Below, piece after piece: positions 23,293 through 30,795 of a stretch of DNA of 64,000 bases. Source of the DNA: JAVVHH01 sp963835135 (GTDB lineage Bacteria > Pseudomonadota > Alphaproteobacteria > Acetobacterales > Acetobacteraceae); contig CAWIEF010000005.1 in the NCBI GenBank assembly GCA_963835135.1, positions 434,001 to 498,000 of the forward strand. The letters run 5' to 3'. The position numbers and the translations under genes were made by a program. Numbering within the stretch: the first letter of the stretch is position 1; each line of letters opens with the position of its first letter. The notes under the pieces are model-generated. The model had not been told where the DNA came from and did no database searches. It worked only from the letters and a program-made list of their open reading frames with translations.

Positions 23293-24870
23293 TCAGCCGC
23301 GCCGCCGCAGCGCCGCCAACTCCTCGACGTCCAGCTCGCTCTCCAGAGTGCGCAGGACCGAATCGTGGATCCGCTCGCTGCGGTGCAGCCGGAGCAGCTC
23401 CGCGCGCCCGGCGGCAACCGCGGTGACAATTAGATCGAAATGCGCCGCCCGCTCCTTCGGCATCCCACCCTCCCGCTCGCGGACGCGGTCCAGCATCGTG
23501 CGCCGATACTCATACTGCTCCAGCAGACGCGGATGCTGTAAAACGCCAGCCCCGTCATAGGCCAGCGGGCGGATTGCCGCGAGCTGCGCCTCGGCCACGA
23601 GCGTGCGCGCCTCGAGCTCGCTCATCGTGTTTGCCTGGCTTTGCGCGATCCGCTGCAGCCCGAGCACGCGAATGAGCGGGGCCAGCGTCGAGCCCTGCAG
23701 CAAGACGGTGACCAAGATCACGACGAACGTCGTCAGCAGGATGAAGGAGCGCCCCGGCAGCGTGTCCGGCAGCGACAGCGCGATTGCCAGGCTGACGACG
23801 CCACGCATCCCGGCCCAGCCCATCACCACCAGCACCGCCGCGGGCGCCTTGGACCGCCCGCCGAGCACACTCGTGCCGTAGCTGATCGCGAACAGCCAAG
23901 CGAAGCGGCTGAGGATGACTGCGGCCACCACGGCGGCGATGGCGGGGGCCGCCGATAGCAGCGCGATGTCGTGCCCCAGCAGCACGTCACGCAGCGATAG
24001 GCCGATAAGGACGAAGACGAGCGATTCCAGCACGAACTCGACGGCCTGCCACACCGACCCGTTGCTGGTCCGGGCCGCCGCGCTGATCACCTCGTGCTGC
24101 CGCCAGCCGAGCACCAAGCCGCATGCCACCGTCGACAGCACGCCCGACACGCCGAGGCGGTCGGCGATAATGTAGGACGCCCAGGCCGTCAGCAGCGTCG
24201 CGACGGCCAGGATCGCCGTCTCGTGCAAGCGTGACAGCAGCGTCGTCGCCACCCACCCGATCGCGAGGCCGATGGTGACACCGCCCACGGACAGCACCGC
24301 GAACGAGGTGAACGCATCGCCGATGCTGAACGTGCCGGTCAGCGCCGCCGCGACCGCCAGACGGAACAGCACCAGGCCCGACGCGTCGTTGACGAGGCTC
24401 TCGCCCTCGAGCAGCACGAGCATACGCTGCGGCAGCACGACCCGTTGCAACACCGCTTTGGCCGCCAAGGCGTCAGGCGGCGAGACGATCGCGCCGAGCG
24501 CGAAGCACACCGCCCAGGGCAGGCCAGGCAGCACGAGATGGGCGACGACGCCCACCACCGCCGTCGTGAAGATGACGGCGCCGATCGCGAGCGCGGCAAT
24601 CAGGTTGAGGTTGGTGCGGAAGTCGCGCCAGACCGTGAAATAGGCGCTCGACATCAGGAGCGGCGGCAGGAACAGCACGAGGATGAGGTCCGGGTCGAGC
24701 TGCACCCGTTGCTCGACCGGCACGAACGCCAGCGCCATCCCGGCCAGGATCTGCGCCGCCGCCGACGGCAGGTGCAGGCGGCGCGCGGCGATCTCGAGCG
24801 GGATGACGATCGCCAGCAGCAGCAGCACCAGCTCGAACAAGGCGACGGGGGAGAGCGCGTCGGCGGACAC
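23293..24870 (-). CDS. CPA1-family Na+/H+ antiporter
   Basis: A 525-residue cation/proton antiporter of the NhaP/CPA1 type, exchanging cytoplasmic Na+ (or K+) for H+. About 12 hydrophobic segments fill residues 10-410. The conserved ALGAIVSPPDALAAKAV and the ND-containing GESLVNDASGLVLF, which carries the ion-binding aspartate, are both present, followed by a hydrophilic C-terminal tail of ~110 residues. GTG 24870 was chosen as the start because it lies 2 bases after the stop of the HutD gene and the membrane domain starts there; the longer open frame upstream is out of frame with real genes. It is the last gene of a five-gene operon. Confidence 0.88.
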   Translation of the reverse strand: MSADALSPVALFELVLLLLAIVIPLEIAARRLHLPSAAAQILAGMALAFVPVEQRVQLDPDLILVLFLPPLLMSSAYFTVWRDFRTNLNLIAALAIGAVIFTTAVVGVVAHLVLPGLPWAVCFALGAIVSPPDALAAKAVLQRVVLPQRMLVLLEGESLVNDASGLVLFRLAVAAALTGTFSIGDAFTSFAVLSVGGVTIGLAIGWVATTLLSRLHETAILAVATLLTAWASYIIADRLGVSGVLSTVACGLVLGWRQHEVISAAARTSNGSVWQAVEFVLESLVFVLIGLSLRDVLLGHDIALLSAAPAIAAVVAAVILSRFAWLFAISYGTSVLGGRSKAPAAVLVVMGWAGMRGVVSLAIALSLPDTLPGRSFILLTTFVVILVTVLLQGSTLAPLIRVLGLQRIAQSQANTMSELEARTLVAEAQLAAIRPLAYDGAGVLQHPRLLEQYEYRRTMLDRVREREGGMPKERAAHFDLIVTAVAAGRAELLRLHRSERIHDSVLRTLESELDVEELAALRRRG

Positions 24871-24872
24871 GT

Positions 24873-25403
24873 CTACGCCGCGAGACCGATGGTCACGACC
24901 GCTGCCCGGCCGCCCGGCGAAAGTACGAAATCGGCGGCCCCGTCGAGCCTGACCGCGTCGAGGCGGCGCAGCGTCCCGCTCCCGCCCGCGGTCGCCTCGC
25001 CCTGCAGCACGACCAGCACGCAGGCCAGGCTGCGGCCAGGGTCGATCCGGCCCGGCCGGTCGAGGATCGCCACCGCGTGCCGATACCGGGCGCGATCCGT
25101 CATGGCGTTCAACACGCGGGACGGACCCGCGACCCGGCATAGCGTCTCGGCACCGCCATCGAACGCGGTCGGAACGTAGCTGACCATCACCGGCAGCGGA
25201 CGACCATCGACATCGAGCGTGAAGCCGGGTCCCTCGACGAGAGTGATCGTCCGGTCCAGGCCGGTCAGCCGGGAGAACGGGGCATCCGCGTCCAGCCACG
25301 CGAACCCGGTCATCCAGCCGTCGCCCGCGACCAGATCGGCCTTCCGCCCCGCCCCGTTCGGCCAGCGCGAGACGGGCAGCTCGGCGCACCGCAGCACCTG
25401 CAT
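24873..25403 (-). CDS. HutD/Ves-family cupin-like protein
   Basis: A 176-residue protein of the HutD family, small double-stranded beta-helix (cupin-like) proteins. The signature is an early PVSRWPNGAGRKADL, then FSRLTGLDRTITLVEG and an SYVPTAFDGG segment. HutD is known from histidine-utilisation operons, where its role is not established; no other hut gene is present here. It overlaps the upstream FAD oxidoreductase by one base (TGATG) and is followed 2 bases later by the antiporter, so it is clearly part of that operon. Its function is uncertain. Confidence 0.85.
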   Translation of the reverse strand: MQVLRCAELPVSRWPNGAGRKADLVAGDGWMTGFAWLDADAPFSRLTGLDRTITLVEGPGFTLDVDGRPLPVMVSYVPTAFDGGAETLCRVAGPSRVLNAMTDRARYRHAVAILDRPGRIDPGRSLACVLVVLQGEATAGGSGTLRRLDAVRLDGAADFVLSPGGRAAVVTIGLAA

Positions 25404-27052
25404 CAGCGGGCGTCCCGAGCTTGCACCCGGTCCAGCACCGAGAGCGCCACCGCCTCGGCCGCGCGGATCCCGTCGACGCCGGCCGAGAGGATGCCTCCGG
25501 CATAGCCCGCGCCCTCGCCCGCCGGGAACAGCCCTGCCGTGTTCAGGCTCTGCCCGTCCTGTCCGCGCGGGATGCGCACCGGCGAGGACGTCCGGGTCTC
25601 GACGCCGGTCATGACCGCATCTTCCATCGCGAAGCCGCGGATCCGGCGGTCGAACGCCGGCAGCGCCTCGCGGATCGCCGCCACGGCGAAATCGGGCAGA
25701 CAGGCCGAGAGGTCGGTCGGGCGCACGCCGGGCTTGTAGGAGGGGATGACGCTGCCGAGCGCGTTCGAGGCACGGCCCGCCAGAAAATCTACCACGCGCT
25801 GCGCCGGCGCGTGGTAGTCGCCGCCGCCGGCGACAAACGCCCGCTCTTCCCAGTGCCGCTGGAACGCGATCCCCGCGAGCGGCCCCGTGCCGCCGTACGG
25901 CACGAAATCCGCCTCCTTCAGCCCGACGACGATGCCCGCATTGGCGTTCCGCTCGGCCCGCGAATACTGGCTCATCCCGTTCGTCACCAGCCGTCCCGGT
26001 TCGGACGCGGCCGCCACCACCGTGCCGCCCGGGCACATGCAGAAGCTATAGACCGAGCGCCCCGCCGCCGGACCCGCCGCGCCGCAATGGTGCACCAGCT
26101 TGTAGTCGGCCGCCCCGAGCCGCGCATGCCCGGCGCTGTCGCCGAAGCGCGACCGGTCGATCAAGCCCTGCGGGTGCTCGATGCGCACGCCGATCGAGAG
26201 CGGCTTGGCGGTCATCCGGACGTGGCGGCGATCGAGCATGGCCATCGTATCGCGCGCGCTGTGCCCGATCGCCAGCACGACGTGATCCGCCTCGATCCGG
26301 CCGCCATCGGCCAGGTGCACGGCCCGGATGCGGCCATCGTCGATCTCGAGATCGTCGACCCGCGCGCCGAAGCGGTACTCGCCCCCGAGTGACTCGATCG
26401 TCGCCCTGAGCCCCTCGACCACGGTCACTAGCCGGAACGTGCCGATATGCGGCTTGCTGCTCCAGAGGATCTCCTCCGGCGCGCCGCACCGCACGAACTC
26501 TTCCAACACTTTACGGCCCTGGAACAGCGGATCACTGATCCCGCTCCATAGCTTGCCGTCCGAGAACGTGCCCGCCCCGCCTTCGCCGAACTGCACGTTG
26601 CTTTCCGGGTGTAGACTGGCGCGCCGCCAAAAGCCCCACGTGTCGCGCGTGCGCTCCCGGACCACCTTGCCCCGGTCCAGCACGATCGGCCGAAAGCCCA
26701 TCTGCGCCAGCGTCAGCGCCGCGAGGAGGCCGCACGGGCCAGCCCCGATCACCACCGGGCGCAAGCGCAGCCCGGCCGGCGCCCGGCCGACGAACCGGTA
26801 GCGCGTGTCCGGTGTCGGTCCGACGCCCCGGTCGGCTTGCCGGCGCCGCAACACGCCCGCCTCGTCATCGACCGCCGCGTCAACGGTATAGATCAGCGAG
26901 ATCTCCGACCGCCGCCGCGCATCATGGCCACGCCGGGCCACGCTGACCTGGGCCAGCGCGGCGTCGTCGACATCCAGGCGCCGGGCCACGGCCGCCCGCA
27001 ACTCGGCATCCGAGTGGTCGAGGCCCAGCTTGAGTTCGGTGATCCGGAGCAT
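25403..27052 (-). CDS. NAD(P)/FAD-dependent oxidoreductase (COG2509-type)
   Basis: A 549-residue FAD-dependent dehydrogenase of the uncharacterised COG2509 type. A ~95-residue N-terminal domain (MLRITELKLGLDHSDAELRA) precedes the dinucleotide-binding motif VVIGAGPCGLLAALTLAQMG. Further on are ESNVQFGEGGAGTFSDGKL, a second nucleotide-binding region with LAIGHSARDT, and the C-terminal FAD motif LFPAGEGAGYAGGI. The substrate is unknown. It shares an operon with two small basic proteins upstream (10-base gap) and with HutD and the antiporter downstream, a grouping with no obvious pathway. Confidence 0.88.
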   Translation of the reverse strand: MLRITELKLGLDHSDAELRAAVARRLDVDDAALAQVSVARRGHDARRRSEISLIYTVDAAVDDEAGVLRRRQADRGVGPTPDTRYRFVGRAPAGLRLRPVVIGAGPCGLLAALTLAQMGFRPIVLDRGKVVRERTRDTWGFWRRASLHPESNVQFGEGGAGTFSDGKLWSGISDPLFQGRKVLEEFVRCGAPEEILWSSKPHIGTFRLVTVVEGLRATIESLGGEYRFGARVDDLEIDDGRIRAVHLADGGRIEADHVVLAIGHSARDTMAMLDRRHVRMTAKPLSIGVRIEHPQGLIDRSRFGDSAGHARLGAADYKLVHHCGAAGPAAGRSVYSFCMCPGGTVVAAASEPGRLVTNGMSQYSRAERNANAGIVVGLKEADFVPYGGTGPLAGIAFQRHWEERAFVAGGGDYHAPAQRVVDFLAGRASNALGSVIPSYKPGVRPTDLSACLPDFAVAAIREALPAFDRRIRGFAMEDAVMTGVETRTSSPVRIPRGQDGQSLNTAGLFPAGEGAGYAGGILSAGVDGIRAAEAVALSVLDRVQARDAR

Positions 27053-27062
27053 GAGTCGGGTG

Positions 27063-27338
27063 TTAGCGCTTGCCGCCCTTCGCCTTGCGGTCGGCGCCGG
27101 CCTCGTCGTTGGCGACCTTGATCGGGGTGCGGGAGAGCGACTTCACGCTGCTGCGGGGCCGGCCCGAGGCGGCGGCGATCTCGCGGTCCTGCGCCTCGAT
27201 GATGCCGCGCGCCGGCTCGTCGCCGTCCAAACCCTCCAGCGCCGTCGCGGCGACCTTCCGGTTGGAGCTGCGCGTTCCGTCCTCGTACACGACGTCGAAC
27301 ATGACGAACGCGCTCGCCGCCCGGCTCTTCATCGCCAC
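27063..27338 (-). CDS. Small conserved basic protein (91 residues)
   Basis: A 91-residue protein with no known function. The N-terminal half reads as beta strands (FVMFDVVYEDGTRSSNRKV), the middle is acidic (GLDGDEPARGIIEAQDREI), and the tail is lysine/arginine-rich (ADRKAKGGKR), which may bind nucleic acid. From memory, similar small proteins occur in other alphaproteobacteria, but I cannot verify this. It begins 5 bases after the stop of a 56-residue gene and ends 10 bases before the FAD oxidoreductase, so all are probably translated from one message. Confidence 0.7.
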   Translation of the reverse strand: MAMKSRAASAFVMFDVVYEDGTRSSNRKVAATALEGLDGDEPARGIIEAQDREIAAASGRPRSSVKSLSRTPIKVANDEAGADRKAKGGKR

Positions 27339-27343
27339 CGGAG

Positions 27344-27514
27344 CTACTCCTCCGTCCCCGGTGCCGGTGCGTCGGACGCCTCGGTCTTGTCCACCTCGCC
27401 GGCCTTGCGGCGCGCGGCGGTTTCCTTGCGCTCGGCCAACTTCGCCTCTTTGGACGCCTTCTTGGCCCGGTCCCGTTCGGCGCGCTGATGATTGTAGTTC
27501 GGCTTTGAAGGCAT
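27344..27514 (-). CDS. Very small, highly charged protein (56 residues)
   Basis: Start ATG at 27512-27514, stop TAG at 27344-27346. The product begins MPSKPNYNHQRAERDRAKKA and continues as one long lysine/arginine/glutamate-rich stretch to residue ~43, probably a single amphipathic or coiled helix, then a short acidic tail ending GTEE. This composition and the NYNxQRxERxRAKK pattern look like a conserved small protein family; the function is unknown. It is the first gene of the five-gene operon that includes the FAD oxidoreductase and antiporter. Confidence 0.7.
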   Translation of the reverse strand: MPSKPNYNHQRAERDRAKKASKEAKLAERKETAARRKAGEVDKTEASDAPAPGTEE

Positions 27515-27577
27515 GATCTACGTCCCGACAGTGGCGGCCAGTATGACGCTATTCGCGCGCCATGGCGACAGGGCGGC

Positions 27578-30500
27578 TCAGCTGAACAGCCCGAACAATC
27601 CCCGCAGGAAGCCCGGCGTCAGCAGGCTCAGCGGGTTGACTCTGACGCCAGGGTTGGCGGTCGATCCCTCGACACTGTAGTTCGCCGCGATCAAGCCGCC
27701 GCCTCGCTCCGGACTGAACAGGTGGCCGATCCAGGGCAGCCGGCCCAGGGCCGAGTTGAGCATGTAGGCCGGCACGATCGTCCCGCTGAGGTCCATGGTC
27801 TGGCGGCTAAAATCGATCCAGCCCTTGGCGGTAATGCCCAGGGATGAGCTGAACGCCCGACTCTGCCCCAGCCGGAGCACGTTCTCGCACATGCAGAACG
27901 GCACCTGCATCTGGGCGAAGTAGACGCCCTTGTCTCGGAGCGCGTCGACGATCCCGTACACGGTGACGGCCTGGAGCAGTTTGCCGACCACGACCTGGTC
28001 ACGGACCGCGAAGTTGCCGAGCTGCAGATGGCCCTCGAGCGGCGGGTCGGCCACACGGTCGTCGTAATGCGCGTCGACCGCCAGGACGCCGCCGTCGATC
28101 GTGCTGGTAAGGTCGAGCCCCTTCAGCAATGCGCCCAAATCCGCCGCGTGCACGAGCAGCCGCCGGCCGTTCGCGACCGGCGTGATGGAGGCGCGCAGCC
28201 GCTCCTTGCCCCCGGTGGCCACTTGCAGCGATCGCAGCCGCCCGCCCGCCCGTTCGGCATGCGCGGCCACCTCGGTGAGCACCCGGCCGTGGCCCAGCAT
28301 GACCCGGCCGAACCGCACGTCGGCAACGAAGGACTGTCCGCTTCCGCCCGAGCCGCCGCCCGTCCCGCCGCTGGTCAGCGCGCTGACCTGCTCGGAGATG
28401 TCAACCACCGGCCCTGTCGCCATGACGCGTATGGGTCCGGACGCCTCGGCCGGAAAGACGACCTCGCCGGCCAGGCGCGTCGGCCCCAGCACGATCTCGT
28501 CGATGCGCAGCACCCGGGGTTCACCCCCGCTCAGCTCTGCTCGGGCGACGACGCGCATGCCTGGCCCGTTGGCTGAAACCTCCGGGATGCCGGTCAGCTT
28601 GCCGTGGGTCAGCAGCACCGTCATGGACGCCCGCGCCGCCTGCCCGGGCGCCTTGTGCCACCCCGCCACCGACAGTCCCGCCGGGCCTAGATCGGCTTTG
28701 ATGTCCAGGCGCGAGTGCCCGTCCCGCTGCTCGGCATAGCCGACATCGGTGATCGCCGCGCCCGCGGTGAGGATCCCGCCGGAGTCGACGCCGTGCGCCT
28801 TCAGCTCCGCCGCGCCGATCTGGCCGACCATTCGCGCCTGCTCGACGACGTCGGTCGGCGGCCCCGCCTTGAAGTTCATCGCCACTTCGGCCTGCCCGGC
28901 GATCCCGGCCACCGTCGCCGGCCCGGACGCCTGCAATCCGTCCTGGGTCACATCATAACTGATGTCGCCATGCTCGACGTCGCGCCCGGCGACCAGCCCG
29001 CTGAGCCGCAAGCCCGTCAGCCGGCCCTTGGAGGCGATCGAGACCTGGTCGAAGGTCAGGTGTTCGAACAATGGCAGATCGACCGATAGCCGCCCCGCCA
29101 CCTTGCCCGCCGAACTGGTGATGGGGATCGGATGGGCCGACAGAAGGTTCAGCCGCGGCTCGCGCAGCAGCTTGACTAGATCCGGCACACTCCCCTGCAC
29201 CTTCGCCGATAGAGACAGATACTGGTCCTTGTGGGACAGCCCGGTGACGCGCAGCGATCCGTCCCGAAGGGCAATCGGCCCTTGCGCGCCCTGCGGCACG
29301 GCAATGACCAGGTCGTCTGGTCCGGTGACGGTCAGCGTGGCCTGCGCATGCTCGATCGGCGGCACCGGCCGCAGCCAATGGATGACGAGGTCGTCGGCTT
29401 TCATCGTTCCGCCGGCCTCCGTCACGCTCGCCTCGCCCGGACTGTCCAGCGGGACGGTGACGGTCGCGGTGAACGCGGCGTCATGCGCCGTGCCAGCCGT
29501 CACGTTCTCGGTCAGCCAGGGCCTGACGTGCCCACCCCAAGCGGTCGGCCATAGCGCGGGAAGGTCGGCGAACGATGCGTGGTCGATGGCGAGCGTGGCT
29601 TTGGCGACATATTGGCTGTCCTGCCGGGTCGCATCGGCGGTGATCCGCACGGCGCTCGTGCGGGCGCCATCCACGACCAGGACGGCGTCGGCCGGGTCGA
29701 TGGTCAGGGTCTTCGGCCGCCACGACCCGTCGTCCCAGGTGGCACTCGCCGCCACGCTGGTGCTCTCGAAATGGACCGGGGTGCTGTTCGGAGCGGTCAG
29801 CGTGCCCGGCCCGGTCGATACGGTCAGCCTCGCCTGTTGCGGCCGCAACGCGGCCGACATGTCCAGGCTCGCCTGCGCCGAAAAAGTCGTGTCGATGCCG
29901 CCCAGCATCCCCACGGCAGGGTCGAGCTGGGCCAGGGCCGCGGTGTCGATGGTCGCCGTGCCGAGCGGGGTCATGGCCGCTTCGAGATGCGTGCCGCCAT
30001 CGGGCAGCAGCGCTGCCGTCATCGTCAGCCCGACCGCCGCGCCAGCAATGGTGATGCGCCCGTGGGCCGCCCCGGTGATCCCGCCGCCCTCGCGCCGCCG
30101 CAGCTCGAGATCGGAGATGTCGCCCTCGATCGATTTGTTCGTCGCGTCGTCGACGAGAGTGACCCGCGCATGCTCGACCACGACGAGTTCGAGCGCGCCG
30201 AGCTTCGGATCCGACCCGGTGCTTCCCGCGGGTCGCCGCAACTCGGCCAACAGGTCGCCGAAGCCGCCGCCGCTCGTGTCGGCAGCGGTGCCCATGTCGA
30301 GCCGCAGCGCACCGTCGGCGCCCCGCACGGCCCGCAGCCGAACCTCGTCGAGCACGATGCTGCGCGGCGCGATCGTCGCGGCCAGCAGCGGCATCGGCGC
30401 GAGCGTGACGTCTGCGCGCCCCACGCTCGCCCCCGGCGTCCCCTCCGCCGTGCCCGCTTTGATGTCGTGCAGCCGCACCTCCAGGCCGCTATGCGCGCCG

Positions 30501-30784
30501 CCGTTGAAGCCGTTCCAGGCGATCGTCGCCCGCCCGACCCTGATCTTCGCCGCCCCATCCGCGGGCGCCAGCATCGTTTCTGCACGGCGAACCAGCCAGG
30601 TCACGTCCAGCGGCCCCTGTGCGAGCCGCCATGCCAGACCAATCGCCGCCAGTGCTAGGGTGAGGCACACGACCAGTAGCAGACCGAGCACGACCCGGAG
30701 CAGCTTGGCGGGCCAGCTCGCGACGTGCCACGCCGTCCGCCAGCCGACGCGCTCCGGTTGACGCGTCTCGCCTACAGCGGACAC
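27578..30784 (-). CDS. AsmA/YhdP-family envelope protein
   Basis: A 1068-residue protein of the AsmA-like/YhdP superfamily, large proteins thought to bridge the periplasm and carry phospholipids to the outer membrane. A single N-terminal membrane anchor (residues ~28-52, LLRVVLGLLLVVCLTLALAA) is followed by a very long beta-rich periplasmic region and the conserved C-terminal block with GKLLQAVTVYGIVDALRDKG and ISFSR-type AsmA motifs (WIDFSRQTMDLSGTIVPAY). The start is GTG 30784, only 11 bases from the divergent glnE start, so the promoters of both genes must overlap coding sequence. Confidence 0.85.
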   Translation of the reverse strand: MSAVGETRQPERVGWRTAWHVASWPAKLLRVVLGLLLVVCLTLALAAIGLAWRLAQGPLDVTWLVRRAETMLAPADGAAKIRVGRATIAWNGFNGGAHSGLEVRLHDIKAGTAEGTPGASVGRADVTLAPMPLLAATIAPRSIVLDEVRLRAVRGADGALRLDMGTAADTSGGGFGDLLAELRRPAGSTGSDPKLGALELVVVEHARVTLVDDATNKSIEGDISDLELRRREGGGITGAAHGRITIAGAAVGLTMTAALLPDGGTHLEAAMTPLGTATIDTAALAQLDPAVGMLGGIDTTFSAQASLDMSAALRPQQARLTVSTGPGTLTAPNSTPVHFESTSVAASATWDDGSWRPKTLTIDPADAVLVVDGARTSAVRITADATRQDSQYVAKATLAIDHASFADLPALWPTAWGGHVRPWLTENVTAGTAHDAAFTATVTVPLDSPGEASVTEAGGTMKADDLVIHWLRPVPPIEHAQATLTVTGPDDLVIAVPQGAQGPIALRDGSLRVTGLSHKDQYLSLSAKVQGSVPDLVKLLREPRLNLLSAHPIPITSSAGKVAGRLSVDLPLFEHLTFDQVSIASKGRLTGLRLSGLVAGRDVEHGDISYDVTQDGLQASGPATVAGIAGQAEVAMNFKAGPPTDVVEQARMVGQIGAAELKAHGVDSGGILTAGAAITDVGYAEQRDGHSRLDIKADLGPAGLSVAGWHKAPGQAARASMTVLLTHGKLTGIPEVSANGPGMRVVARAELSGGEPRVLRIDEIVLGPTRLAGEVVFPAEASGPIRVMATGPVVDISEQVSALTSGGTGGGSGGSGQSFVADVRFGRVMLGHGRVLTEVAAHAERAGGRLRSLQVATGGKERLRASITPVANGRRLLVHAADLGALLKGLDLTSTIDGGVLAVDAHYDDRVADPPLEGHLQLGNFAVRDQVVVGKLLQAVTVYGIVDALRDKGVYFAQMQVPFCMCENVLRLGQSRAFSSSLGITAKGWIDFSRQTMDLSGTIVPAYMLNSALGRLPWIGHLFSPERGGGLIAANYSVEGSTANPGVRVNPLSLLTPGFLRGLFGLFS

Positions 30785-30795
30785 GCTACCGCCCG

